This document shows positions 1-8,475 of a stretch of 64,000 nt of DNA, piece after piece (the first letter of the stretch is position 1; every line of letters starts with the position of its first letter). Source of the DNA: Sphingopyxis sp. OAS728 (lineage in GTDB: Bacteria; Pseudomonadota; Alphaproteobacteria; Sphingomonadales; Sphingomonadaceae); the NCBI RefSeq assembly GCF_014873485.1, contig NZ_JADBDT010000001.1, forward strand, positions 3,466,501 to 3,530,500. The letters run 5' to 3'. A program made the position numbers and the translations under genes. Under the pieces are notes generated by a model. That model ran no database searches, was not told the DNA's origin, and worked only from the letters and a program-made list of their open reading frames with translations.

Positions 1-451
1 TGAGCGCGGCCCAGCTTGCGTCGCTGACAAAATGATTGGTGGTGAGTTCGTCGGTCGCGCGGAGCATTGCGCGGTCGAACTCGTTCCAGCCGGCCGCGTC
101 GGGGCCAGCCTTGATGCGCGCAATCTCGTCTTCGCTCAGGCCGCAATCGAGCCCGATGCGCTTGTGCTGCGTCCACTCATAACCCGAGCGGCAGTTATAG
201 CCGGTGCGCAGGATCACGAGTTCGCGATCGCGGGGCGAAAGCGCATTTCGCTTCGATAGGATATAATTGCCCCAGCCGAGGAAGGCGGTGAGCGCCTTGG
301 GCGCATGGGCAAGGGTGCGGAAGATATTGAGGATCTTGCCGCCCCCGACCTTGCCCCCATCGGTGGCAAGGAAGGGTTCGAGCGCGGCGCGCTGGTCGGC
401 ATCGAGCCGGTCGAGGTCGACCGGCTCGATACGCGGAGCACTCAGGCGCAA
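1..451 (-). CDS. Carboxymuconolactone decarboxylase (AhpD-like) family protein, 3' end outside window
   Basis: The minus-strand frame reads without a stop from about 451 to the window edge (150 codons). A conserved stretch around residues 60-80 (LVILRTGYNCRSGYEWTQH) and the later ATDELTTNHFVSDASWAAL are typical of the carboxymuconolactone decarboxylase/alkylhydroperoxidase-D fold, small helical proteins that are either decarboxylases or peroxidase-like. The usual CxxC redox pair is not seen: the equivalent is a single Cys followed by RSGYEW, so this is probably not a true AhpD peroxidase. The likely start is a TTG at 451, one base after the thiolase stop, which suggests cotranslation with the thiolase; no ATG is available nearby. 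The C-terminus is missing, so function is uncertain. Confidence 0.72.
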   Translation of the reverse strand, partial: MRLSAPRIEPVDLDRLDADQRAALEPFLATDGGKVGGGKILNIFRTLAHAPKALTAFLGWGNYILSKRNALSPRDRELVILRTGYNCRSGYEWTQHKRIGLDCGLSEDEIARIKAGPDAAGWNEFDRAMLRATDELTTNHFVSDASWAAL

Positions 452-452
452 A

Positions 453-1634
453 TCAGAAGACCTCGAACAGGCCCGCTGCGCCTTGGCCGCCACCGATGCA
501 CATGGTGACGACGGCATATTTGACGCCGCGGCGCTTGCCTTCGATCAGCGCGTGGCCGACGCAGCGCGCGCCGGTCATGCCAAAGGGGTGGCCGATCGAG
601 ATCGAGCCGCCGTTGACGTTCAGCAGCTCGTTCGGGATGCCGAGCTGATCGCGGCAGTAGAGGACCTGAACGGCAAAGGCTTCGTTGAGTTCCCAGAGGC
701 CGATGTCGTCCATCTTGAGGTCAAAGCGTTCGAGCAGCTTGGGGATCGCGAAGACGGGGCCGATGCCCATTTCGTCGGGCTCGGTGCCCGCGACCGCCAT
801 GCCGACATAGCGGCCGAGCGGCTGGAGGCCCTTCTTTTCGGCGACCTTGGCTTCCATCAGCACCGCGGCCGATGCGCCGTCGGCGAGCTGGCTGGCGTTG
901 CCCGCGGTGATCGAGAAACCTTCGCCCATCACGGGCTTCAGGCTGGCGAGACCTTCGAGCGTCGTGTCGGGACGGTTGCACTCGTCCTTGTCGGCGACGA
1001 CGTCCTTGAAGGTGACTTCCTTGGTTTCCTTGTTCACGACCGCCATGGTGGCCGGGCAGGCGACGATTTCGTCGTCATATTTGCCGGCAGCCTGTGCTGC
1101 GGCGGTGCGCTGCTGCGACTGGAGCGAATATTCGTCCTGCAGCTCGCGGCTGATATTGTAACGCTTCGCGACGACCTCGGCGGTGCCGATCATCGGCATA
1201 TAGGTGTCCTTGTGCATCGCGATCAGCTCGGCATCGGTCTCGATGAAGACCTTGCCGCTGCCGCTGACCTTCGAGATCGACTCGATGCCGCCGGCAACCG
1301 CAATGTCCTGACGGTCGACGATGATCTGCTTCGCGGCGGTCGCGATCGTCATCAGGCCCGACGAGCACTGGCGGTCGATCGACATGCCGGGGACGGTGAC
1401 GGGCAGGCCCGAGCGCAGCGCGATCAGTCGCGCGACGTTCATCGTCTGCGAACCCTGCTGCATCGCGGCGCCGAACAGCACGTCGTCGATCTCGCCGCCT
1501 TCGATGCCGGCGCGCTCGACCGCGGCGCGAACCGCATGCGCGCCCAGCGTCGGGGCGAGGGTGTTGTTGAACGAGCCGCGCGCCGCCTTGGTCAGCGGGG
1601 TGCGGGCGGTGGAGACGATAACTGCGTCACGCAT
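453..1634 (-). CDS. Thiolase family protein (acetyl-CoA C-acyltransferase)
   Basis: A 393-residue thiolase, the normal length for the family. It catalyses thiolytic cleavage of 3-ketoacyl-CoA in beta-oxidation, or the reverse condensation. The acyl-accepting Cys is C90 in DRQCSSG, the general-base His is H349 in the SIGHPFG motif and the second Cys is C379 in [11 protein letters not shown], so all three catalytic residues are present. The start ATG at 1634 gives the standard thiolase N-terminus ([13 protein letters not shown]). It is followed within one base by the carboxymuconolactone-decarboxylase-like gene and preceded by a MaoC hydratase, which points to acyl-CoA breakdown rather than polyhydroxybutyrate synthesis. 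The exact chain length or substrate cannot be read from the sequence. Confidence 0.93.
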   Translation of the reverse strand: MRDAVIVSTARTPLTKAARGSFNNTLAPTLGAHAVRAAVERAGIEGGEIDDVLFGAAMQQGSQTMNVARLIALRSGLPVTVPGMSIDRQCSSGLMTIATAAKQIIVDRQDIAVAGGIESISKVSGSGKVFIETDAELIAMHKDTYMPMIGTAEVVAKRYNISRELQDEYSLQSQQRTAAAQAAGKYDDEIVACPATMAVVNKETKEVTFKDVVADKDECNRPDTTLEGLASLKPVMGEGFSITAGNASQLADGASAAVLMEAKVAEKKGLQPLGRYVGMAVAGTEPDEMGIGPVFAIPKLLERFDLKMDDIGLWELNEAFAVQVLYCRDQLGIPNELLNVNGGSISIGHPFGMTGARCVGHALIEGKRRGVKYAVVTMCIGGGQGAAGLFEVF

Positions 1635-1699
1635 GTTGGGAGTCCTTCTTTCTGGTTCCGGTTATCTTAACGGGGGAGGTCGGCCGGCAAAACTATGCT

Positions 1700-2158
1700 T
1701 TAGACGAAGAACTGGCTGATCCATTCGGCGATCAGCGCGGGCTTTTCCTCGCCTTCAATCTCGACCGTGACTTCGTTGGTCTGCTGCCACTGGCCGGGAC
1801 GCTTTTCCTCGAGCTCGAGCAGCTTGATGTGGCTGCGCACGCGCTTGCCCGAACGGACGGGCGACAGGAAGCGGACCTTGTTGCAGCCGTAGTTGACGCC
1901 CATCTTGACGCCGCCGACTTTGGGGCCGTCGGTGCTCGCGCCGAGCAGCGGCATGAGCGACAGGGTGAGGAAGCCGTGCGCGATCGTGCCGCCGAAGGGC
2001 GTCAGCTTGGCTTTTTCCTCGTCGACATGGATGAATTGATGGTCGCCGGTTGCGTCGGCGAACTTGTTGATCATGTCCTGATCGACGAGCACCCAATCGG
2101 ACGTGCCGAGATGTTCGCCGACCTTGGTTTGCAGTTCCTGCGGCGTGATGGTGGCCAT
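1700..2158 (-). CDS. MaoC family (R)-specific enoyl-CoA hydratase-like protein
   Basis: A 152-residue hot-dog fold protein. The hydratase motif DATGDHQFIHVD (residues 35-46) supplies the expected catalytic Asp39 and His44, followed by the FGGTIAHGFLTLSL stretch that is hallmark of MaoC/(R)-hydratases. Family members hydrate trans-2-enoyl-CoA to (R)-3-hydroxyacyl-CoA. It lies 65 bases upstream of the thiolase on the same strand, so it probably belongs to the same acyl-CoA unit. ATG start at 2158. Confidence 0.9.
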   Translation of the reverse strand: MATITPQELQTKVGEHLGTSDWVLVDQDMINKFADATGDHQFIHVDEEKAKLTPFGGTIAHGFLTLSLMPLLGASTDGPKVGGVKMGVNYGCNKVRFLSPVRSGKRVRSHIKLLELEEKRPGQWQQTNEVTVEIEGEEKPALIAEWISQFFV

Positions 2159-2253
2159 ATATCGTTCCCTGAAATTGCTGGTTCGGGGCGCGTTCTAGGC
2201 CTCTCCGGACGCGTAGCACAAGGGCCTAGCGGCCACGCTACGGCGCCGTAGCG

Positions 2254-3459
2254 TCAGCCGGGCTTGGCCGCCTTTGTCGCCGCGGCCTTGCGCTTCGGGG
2301 ACTCGGGATAGGGCAGGACCATCGTGCCGTCGGGCGCGGCGGTGAAGCTGGTCTGTGTCGGATAGGCGAAGGAATAGCCGGCCCTGGTCATCGCATCGAA
2401 AAGGCGGATCGCGACGTCGGTGCGCGCCGCCGCGACGACGTCATATTCGTCGCTGAACACGTCGAAGAGCAATTCGAAATCGAGGCTCGACGCGCCAAAC
2501 GACAGAAAGCTCGAGCGGATGAATTCATGCCCCCCCGCAACGACCTGTTCCTCCAGAAGCTTGGGTAGGTCGCGCAGCATTTCGGGCGTCGTCTGATAGA
2601 TGACGCCGAGCCGGAACGTGATCCGGCGGCGGTGGAGATGCGCGAAATTGGTGATTTCCTTGCTCAGCAAATTGGTGTTCGAGATCACCAGCAGTTCGCC
2701 GTTCAATGAGCGCAGGCGCGTACTCTTGAGCCCGATGCGTTCGACCGTCGCGGTGCTTGTGTCGTACTTGATCGTCTCGCCGACGCGGAACGGGCGGTCG
2801 AAGATGATCGAGAGCGAGGCGAAGAGGTCCGAGAAAATGCCCTGCGCAGCAAGGCCGATCGCGATGCCGCCGATGCCGAGGCCGGCGATCAGGCCGGTGA
2901 CGTTCACCCCCATATTGTCGAGAATGACGATTGTCGCGATCGCGAACAGCGCGACGCTGATCAACAGGCGGATGATCCCCATCGCGTTGCTGAGCGTTTC
3001 GTTATTGCCCTCGGCGGCGCGGCGCTGGATCAATCCGAGCACGATCTCGCGCACCCAGATCGCGACCTGCAGCACGACCGCAACGGTGAAGACGAACTGG
3101 ATCATCTGCATGATGACCGCGGGGGGCTGCGCATAGCCCGCGACCATGCGGATCGCGATGATGGCGAGCACGGACGATTTGGTCTTGTGGATGACGCGCC
3201 CCGCGATGTGCGTCAGCGTCATCTCGCCTTCCGCCCGTTGGGCATGCTTGAGCGCGAAAGTGCGGACCATCGACAGGACGAAATAGATCAGCAGCCCGGC
3301 GCCGATCGCGATGCCGATCTGCAGCCAGTGGCTGTTCACCCACGCGACGCTGAGGTCCCAATAACGCTGGATATCATCGAGCGGATTGGTCGCGGCGGCC
3401 TTTGCAGGCGCGGCTTTCGGGGCGGCGGTGGTCGCGGCGGCGAGCAGGGAGAAAGTCAC
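2254..3459 (-). CDS. MscS-family mechanosensitive ion channel
   Basis: A 401-residue inner-membrane protein. After an Ala/Pro-rich N-terminus there are several hydrophobic helices: roughly residues 50-68, 90-110, 125-145 and 165-185. Next comes the glycine/alanine-rich pore helix (GLIAGLGIGGIAIGLAAQ, about 190-208) and the beta domain beginning IFDRPFRVGE, which is diagnostic of MscS. Such channels open on membrane tension to release solutes on osmotic downshock. The start is GTG at 3459 with an AGAGGA ribosome-binding site 7 bases upstream. The Lys/Ala-rich C-terminal tail is not part of the fold. Confidence 0.92.
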   Translation of the reverse strand: MTFSLLAAATTAAPKAAPAKAAATNPLDDIQRYWDLSVAWVNSHWLQIGIAIGAGLLIYFVLSMVRTFALKHAQRAEGEMTLTHIAGRVIHKTKSSVLAIIAIRMVAGYAQPPAVIMQMIQFVFTVAVVLQVAIWVREIVLGLIQRRAAEGNNETLSNAMGIIRLLISVALFAIATIVILDNMGVNVTGLIAGLGIGGIAIGLAAQGIFSDLFASLSIIFDRPFRVGETIKYDTSTATVERIGLKSTRLRSLNGELLVISNTNLLSKEITNFAHLHRRRITFRLGVIYQTTPEMLRDLPKLLEEQVVAGGHEFIRSSFLSFGASSLDFELLFDVFSDEYDVVAAARTDVAIRLFDAMTRAGYSFAYPTQTSFTAAPDGTMVLPYPESPKRKAAATKAAKPG

Positions 3460-3480
3460 GTCAGGTCCTCTTGGGTCGGA

Positions 3481-4491
3481 TCAGGCGGATTGGAGCAGCA
3501 CCGCGGCCGCGGGTGCCTGCTCCAGATAGGTCAAAAATCCGCGTTCGTAACGCGAAAGATAGCGCGTCGCGCGCGGCAGGCTGCCGACGGATGCGGCAAA
3601 GTCTTCGCGCGCCTGCGCCGCGGCGAGCATCGCGGGGTGGACATAGGCCTTGCGCGCGATAGCGGGGGTGTTGCCGAGGCGGCCCGCGACATGTTCGAGC
3701 ATCGCCTTCAACGTCGGTGGTTCGGGCGCATCGTAAAGGAAGGCGAAAGCCTCGACGCTCGCCGACCAGGTGCGGAAATGCTTGGCGCTGAATTCGTCGC
3801 CCATCGCCTCGCGGATATAGGTGTTCACATCTTCGGAGGCGACGGCGCAGATGCCGTCGCCATCGTCATATTGGAAGAGGTGTTGGCCGGGCAGATCCTG
3901 AAGACGGCGGACGAGCGTCGTCAGGCTGCGATCGCTGATCGTTACCTCGCGCTTCGCGCCGCCCTTGGCGATATATTTGAGGCGCAGCGTCTTACCCGAC
4001 AGTTTGGCGTGGCGCTGGCGCAGCGTCGTCGCGCCGAAGCTCTTGTTCGCGGCGACATATTGCTCGTTGCCGACGCGGAGCGCGGCTAGGTCGAGCAGGC
4101 GCACGACCGCCGCAACGACGCGCTCGGAACAGAGCGTCCGGCGATTGAGATCGTCCTCAAGGCGCGCGCGCAGCAAGGGCAGCGCGTGGCCGAAGGCGGC
4201 GCAACGATCATATTTGTCGGCCTCGCGCGCTATGCGGAAATCGGGGTGATAGCGGTATTGCTTGCGCCCGCGCGCATCGTATCCGGTCGCAAGAATATGG
4301 CCGTTGGGCGCGGGGCAGAACCACGCATCCTCATAGGCGGGCGGCAGCGCGATCGCGTTGAGGCGGTCGATTTCGTCGCGATCGCGGATGATCTTTCCCT
4401 TGGCATCGCGATAGAGCCAGCCGACGCCCGACCGCTTGCGGCTGATGCCGGGCAGGCTGTCGTCGACATGGATCAGGCGGGGTGCGGACAT
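3481..4491 (-). CDS. DNA topoisomerase IB
   Basis: A 336-residue poxvirus/bacterial-type topoisomerase IB, which relaxes supercoils by cutting one strand through a 3'-phosphotyrosine. Counting from the ATG at 4491, the active residues are Arg139 (ALRVGNEQY), Lys176 (the YIAKGGAKRE beta-hairpin), Arg240 (KHFRTW), Asn274 and Tyr283 (GNTPAIARKAYVHP). The spacing is close to that of the Deinococcus enzyme. The open frame runs 28 codons further upstream, but those codons look non-coding and the conserved N-terminus begins at MSAPRLIHVDD. It follows the MscS gene's strand with 21 bases between the two. Such enzymes are usually accessory to gyrase and Topo I. Confidence 0.93.
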   Translation of the reverse strand: MSAPRLIHVDDSLPGISRKRSGVGWLYRDAKGKIIRDRDEIDRLNAIALPPAYEDAWFCPAPNGHILATGYDARGRKQYRYHPDFRIAREADKYDRCAAFGHALPLLRARLEDDLNRRTLCSERVVAAVVRLLDLAALRVGNEQYVAANKSFGATTLRQRHAKLSGKTLRLKYIAKGGAKREVTISDRSLTTLVRRLQDLPGQHLFQYDDGDGICAVASEDVNTYIREAMGDEFSAKHFRTWSASVEAFAFLYDAPEPPTLKAMLEHVAGRLGNTPAIARKAYVHPAMLAAAQAREDFAASVGSLPRATRYLSRYERGFLTYLEQAPAAAVLLQSA

Positions 4492-4549
4492 GGAGCAATA
4501 GCGCCTCGCCGCCGCCGATGGTTCCCCGTCTTGGCGGGGTGACGGCGGA

Positions 4550-5680
4550 TCAGCTCTCGCTGCGGCCCGCCGCAAAGATGGTACGCGGCGCGGCGAGCAG
4601 GCGGTCGCCGACGCTCTGGGCGATGCGCCGTGCCGGCACTTCGAGCGCGATATGGAGCAGGTGCGACGCGGTCAGCGTTAGCAGGGTGAATGCCAGAATC
4701 ATCGCCGGATGCACCCTCGCCGGGTCGTCGACGAAGAACAGTTTGAAGAGGATCCACAGGAAGAAATGCAACAGATAGACGGCATAGCTGATGTCCCCCA
4801 GCCATTGCGCGATCCGGCCCGACAAGAACGGCCGCGGCGCCGTCGAGGCCTGCAGCGCCAGGATGACCACCGCAGTCATGAACAGCGGCACCGCCGCCGG
4901 CTGCGACCCGGCCACGCCGAACAGGAGTGCCGCTACGCCGATCAGTCCGAGCGCAGTGCCATAGATGATCGTCGCGCCGCGAGGCCCTTGGCGCTGCGCC
5001 GTCCACCATTGGCAAAGCAGGACGCCGATACCGAACTCGACGAGGCAGCGCAGCAGTCCGGTCGCCGGGATATCGTCGCCGATGCTCGCGCGGCCCGTTG
5101 CCGCGAACCACCATCCCAGCGCCGCCGCCATCGCGATGATCAGCAACGGAAAACTCCATGCGCCGCGCGGCAGGCGTGCCAGCCAGCCGCCGGTAATCGC
5201 GAGCAGCAGATAGGCCGCCCATTCGGTCGAGATCGACCAGGCGGGGTCGTTCCACGCCAGACGGTCGCTGAACCCCCAATTCTGTACGAGGAGATAATGG
5301 GCGGGGAGTTCGGCGAAGCTGTAGTGCTCGCCCGGGTCGCGGCCGCTGACGATCAGGGCCGCCGCGAACAGCAACATCGCCGACAGGACCGCAAGGTGGA
5401 GCGGGAAGATACGGGCAAATCGGCGGACGATGAAATGCGGCGCGGCGCGCAAGCCGCGATCGCGGAATTGGTTGCCATAGGTCCACCACAGGACGAAACC
5501 CGACAGGACGAAGAACAGATCGACGGCGAGATAGCCCTGCGCCAAGACCGAAATGACGCGATCGGGCAGGAAGCCGGTCATTCCGCCGCGGATATGGTAA
5601 AATACCACCATCAGCGCAGCGAAGCCGCGCACGCCGGTAAGCGTTGGCAGCATTTGCCCCGGCGTGACGGCTCCGGTCAT
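4550..5680 (-). CDS. Acyltransferase 3 family membrane protein (O-acyltransferase)
   Basis: A 376-residue polytopic membrane protein. The N-terminus carries the acyltransferase-3 signature TLTGVRGFAALMVVFYHIR, with the family's Arg and the catalytic-type His, followed by about ten hydrophobic helices. These proteins O-acetylate or O-acylate cell-surface sugars. The start at 5680 overlaps the stop of the upstream O-ligase gene by 4 bases (ATGA), so it is translated from the same mRNA. With the ligase, this suggests decoration of a surface polysaccharide. The donor and acceptor are unknown. Confidence 0.88.
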   Translation of the reverse strand: MTGAVTPGQMLPTLTGVRGFAALMVVFYHIRGGMTGFLPDRVISVLAQGYLAVDLFFVLSGFVLWWTYGNQFRDRGLRAAPHFIVRRFARIFPLHLAVLSAMLLFAAALIVSGRDPGEHYSFAELPAHYLLVQNWGFSDRLAWNDPAWSISTEWAAYLLLAITGGWLARLPRGAWSFPLLIIAMAAALGWWFAATGRASIGDDIPATGLLRCLVEFGIGVLLCQWWTAQRQGPRGATIIYGTALGLIGVAALLFGVAGSQPAAVPLFMTAVVILALQASTAPRPFLSGRIAQWLGDISYAVYLLHFFLWILFKLFFVDDPARVHPAMILAFTLLTLTASHLLHIALEVPARRIAQSVGDRLLAAPRTIFAAGRSES

Positions 5681-7014
5681 GCGGCGACCGTCCGATGCGT
5701 GGTCAGCGGACGCCAGCCTGCTTCCTGTTCGCGGCGGCGGCAATAGGTCGTCAGCCCGATCTCGAGCGCAAGCATCATATAGATGAAGGGCTGGAAGGCG
5801 ATCGCGACGAACAGCGAACCGACGAGATAGACGATATGGCCGTGCTGCAGCGCGGTCGCCAGCGGCGCGATCCATTGCTCTTCGCCGCGCCGCGTTTTCA
5901 GGTAGCGCCGCCTGATCCGTTCCATCTGGACCAGACCCGCGATATGGAGGAGCAGCCACATGGCGGTTCCGGGATAGCCCTGTTCGCCCAGCATTTCGAA
6001 ATAGGCGGAGTGATAGGCGCGCGATTCTTCCTCATAGACGCTCGCCGTTTCTTCGGGGCTGCTGGCTTCCTTTTCGACCCGAACGCGATTTTGCAGAAAG
6101 GCATTGAAGCCGCCGCCGAACGGATTGTCCTTGGCATATTCCCACGTCCACGCCCAAACCGCGACGCGCGTCGACGCCGACTGATCGGCCTTGTAACTGC
6201 GGATCGTCTCCATGCGTTCGGTATAGCTTTGCGGCAGGAAGGGAATCGCGGCTGCCGCGAGCAGCCCGGCGCCGACAATATAGAGAAGCCGGTGCTTGAC
6301 CGCGCGCAGTGACAATATGCCAAGCACGACGAGGCAGATGAGCCCGGTGCGCGCCTGTGTCCCGACGGGCAGCAGGGCGCAGGCGAAGACCAGCGCGAAG
6401 CAGAAGAGCGAGACCATCCAGTCGGGCGGAAAGATCGTCCCGTGGCGGCGGTACCACAGGATCAGCGGGATGATCGATATCGCGACGCACGACATGGTGC
6501 TGCCCTCATACAGTCCGTAATTTTCGCTCATCAGCAGTTGGAGCGAGCCGTATCCGCCACCTCCGGCCGCGGTCTTGATTCCCCCCGCGATGGCGATCGC
6601 CGCCGCCGAGAGCAGCAGGATCAGCGCCAATGCCTCGATCCGGAGCTTGGTCCGCAAGGTGAGCGGCAGGAAGATGGCCCAGATCAGCGCCTTCCACACC
6701 CAGCTCCACTTGTCGGCGGCCTCGACCGGGAAGTCGGCGTAGATCGTTGTCATCCAGCAATAGACGAGCAGCATTACGAGCAGCGTTTGCCGTCCCGACC
6801 ACCGCGTGTCCTTTTTGTCGTCCGCCACGAGCCATCCGGCGATCGCGAGCCCGAAGACGATCAGCGAGATCGGGATCGAGTTGATGAGGAAATAGCTGAG
6901 GCGCTGCGGCGCGACGACGTCGATGTAGCAAAAGCACAGCACGAACAGGAACGGCTTGCGAAAGCCGATCCCGATGAAGGCGAACAGGAAGGCGACGAAC
7001 GCGATGTCACGCAT
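5677..7014 (-). CDS. Putative O-glycosylation ligase, exosortase A system-associated (Wzy/O-ligase type)
   Basis: A 445-residue polytopic membrane protein with about ten hydrophobic segments and a large periplasmic loop (around residues 290-360) rich in Arg/Glu/Tyr, as in O-antigen ligases and polymerases. The N-terminus MRDIAFVAFLFAF...GFRKPF and the RLSYFLINSIPISLI region match the exosortase-A-associated ligase family as I know it. The family is thought to polymerise or attach exopolysaccharide or glycans. An upstream in-frame ATG at 7125 exists, but the conserved N-terminus begins at 7014. It overlaps the small upstream gene by 8 bases and the acyltransferase by 4. Confidence 0.84.
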   Translation of the reverse strand: MRDIAFVAFLFAFIGIGFRKPFLFVLCFCYIDVVAPQRLSYFLINSIPISLIVFGLAIAGWLVADDKKDTRWSGRQTLLVMLLVYCWMTTIYADFPVEAADKWSWVWKALIWAIFLPLTLRTKLRIEALALILLLSAAAIAIAGGIKTAAGGGGYGSLQLLMSENYGLYEGSTMSCVAISIIPLILWYRRHGTIFPPDWMVSLFCFALVFACALLPVGTQARTGLICLVVLGILSLRAVKHRLLYIVGAGLLAAAAIPFLPQSYTERMETIRSYKADQSASTRVAVWAWTWEYAKDNPFGGGFNAFLQNRVRVEKEASSPEETASVYEEESRAYHSAYFEMLGEQGYPGTAMWLLLHIAGLVQMERIRRRYLKTRRGEEQWIAPLATALQHGHIVYLVGSLFVAIAFQPFIYMMLALEIGLTTYCRRREQEAGWRPLTTHRTVAA

Positions 7015-7171
7015 CGGTGCGGGCATCCTCTGCGGCGCGTTCGGCGTCGCGGCGTTGCTGCCATTGCAGGCGCGGGCTGACTTCGCGGTCGAGATCGTCG
7101 CGATGGAGCAGGCGCCAGAGCGCAATCGCCATCAGCACGTGCGTCAGGGCAATGGAAAAATTGTCGACCAT
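7007..7171 (-). CDS. Small 54-residue protein upstream of the exosortase-type ligase
   Basis: This minus-strand frame encodes MVDNFSIALTHVLMAIALWR and continues to residue 54, ending in a TGA at 7007-7009. Residues 4-22 are hydrophobic enough for a single membrane anchor, followed by a charged tail rich in Arg, Asp, Glu and Gln. It overlaps the ligase start by 8 bases and is the first gene of that unit, immediately divergent from the glycosyltransferase. I do not recognise a family. The position, overlap and amphipathic-plus-hydrophobic composition argue that it is translated, perhaps as a small partner of the ligase. It may alternatively be a translated leader. Confidence 0.55.
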   Translation of the reverse strand: MVDNFSIALTHVLMAIALWRLLHRDDLDREVSPRLQWQQRRDAERAAEDARTDA

Positions 7172-7236
7172 GTCCGCTCCCGCTACGCGATCGGGGTTGA
7201 CGCCGCGTTAAGGCTTGTATGTCAATGCGCTGGCCC

Positions 7237-8442
7237 ATGACACGCATCCTGCACGTCCTCGATCATAGCCTGCCCGCGCACAGCGGCTACACCTTTCGCA
7301 CGCGCGCGCTGATGAAGGCGCAGGTGGCGAAGGGATGGGAGGTCGCGGGCGTGACCGGCGTACGGCATCCCGAGCCCGGGCCGGACGGCGAGACCGTCGA
7401 CGGGCTGACCTTCTATCGCACAGCGAAGATCGCGCCCGCACGCGCGCCGATCCGCGAATGGCGCGAGATCGGCGCGCTGGCGCAGCGCGTCGAGGCGCTG
7501 GCGCGCGAATGGAAGCCCGATGTGCTGCATGCGCATTCGCCGGTGCTCGACGGGCTCGCGGCGCTGCGCGTCGGGAAGAAGCTCGGTATCCCGGTCATCT
7601 ATGAAATTCGTGCTTTTTGGGAGGATGCGTCGGTCGGCAATGGCACCGGGCGTGAAGGCAGTTTGCGCTATTGGTTGACCAAGCAGCTTGAAACGCATGC
7701 GGTGAAATCGGCCGACGCGGTTGCGGTGATCTGCGAAGGATTGCGCGGCGATTTGATCGCGCGCGGTATCGATCCCGCCAAGATCACCGTGTCGCCCAAC
7801 GGCGTCGACCTCGAATTGTTCGGCGATCCGACGCCGCGCGACGATGCGCTGGCCGACACGCTGGGCCTCGCGGTCGACGATGCCGTGATCGGCTATATCG
7901 GCAGCTTCTATGATTATGAGGGGATCGACGACCTGATCGCCGCGATGCCCGCACTCGTCGCGGCGCAGCCCACGGCGCGACTGCTCCTCGTCGGAGGTGG
8001 GCCGATGGAGGCGGTGTTGAAAGCGCAGGCGGCGGCATCGCCCGCGGCGGCTCATATCCATTTCGTTGGGCGGGTGCCGCATCAGGAGGTCGAGCGTTAT
8101 TATTCGCTGATCGATATCCTCGCCTATCCGCGCAAGAAGATGCGGCTGACCGATCTCGTTACGCCGCTGAAACCGCTCGAGGCGATGGCGCAGGGCAAGC
8201 TGGTCGCGGCGTCGGATGTCGGCGGTCATCGCGAACTGATCGAAGACGGCGCCACGGGCACCTTGTTTGCGCCCGACGACCCCGCCGCGATTGCCGATGC
8301 GCTCGCGGCGTTGCTCGAAAATCGCGACATGTGGCCGGAGCGACGACGGACGGCACGTATTTTTGTCGAAAACCATCGTAACTGGTCATCAAACATTTTA
8401 CGTTACGAACCCGTTTACCAGCAATTGCTGCGCCGCGTTTAG
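7237..8442 (+). CDS. Glycosyltransferase family 4, exosortase A-associated type
   Basis: A 401-residue GT-B fold glycosyltransferase. The N-terminus RILHVLDHSLPAHSGYTFRT is characteristic of the PEP-CTERM/exosortase-A-associated glycosyltransferase family (Daro_2409 type). The C-terminal half has the GT4 donor site: GYIGSFYDYEGIDDLI, then PLKPLEAMAQGKLVAASDVGG with the E-x7-E type region. It would transfer an NDP-activated sugar during exopolysaccharide synthesis. It is divergent from the ligase unit across 65 bases. ATG 7237 is preferred over the in-frame ATG at 7219 because the conserved N-terminus begins there. No exosortase gene is in the window. Confidence 0.88.
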   Translation: MTRILHVLDHSLPAHSGYTFRTRALMKAQVAKGWEVAGVTGVRHPEPGPDGETVDGLTFYRTAKIAPARAPIREWREIGALAQRVEALAREWKPDVLHAHSPVLDGLAALRVGKKLGIPVIYEIRAFWEDASVGNGTGREGSLRYWLTKQLETHAVKSADAVAVICEGLRGDLIARGIDPAKITVSPNGVDLELFGDPTPRDDALADTLGLAVDDAVIGYIGSFYDYEGIDDLIAAMPALVAAQPTARLLLVGGGPMEAVLKAQAAASPAAAHIHFVGRVPHQEVERYYSLIDILAYPRKKMRLTDLVTPLKPLEAMAQGKLVAASDVGGHRELIEDGATGTLFAPDDPAAIADALAALLENRDMWPERRRTARIFVENHRNWSSNILRYEPVYQQLLRRV

Positions 8443-8475
8443 CGCAATCGCGCAGATAGATGACAGGACGGCCCG

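Noticed and set aside
267..1670. Long plus-strand open frame antisense to the thiolase
   Set aside because: Composition is Arg/Asp/Ala-rich with no domain; the minus strand carries a textbook thiolase with all catalytic residues.
4524..4539. Short CCCCG/CGGGG hairpin upstream of topoisomerase IB
   Set aside because: Only 5 paired bases and no T run; not convincing as a terminator.
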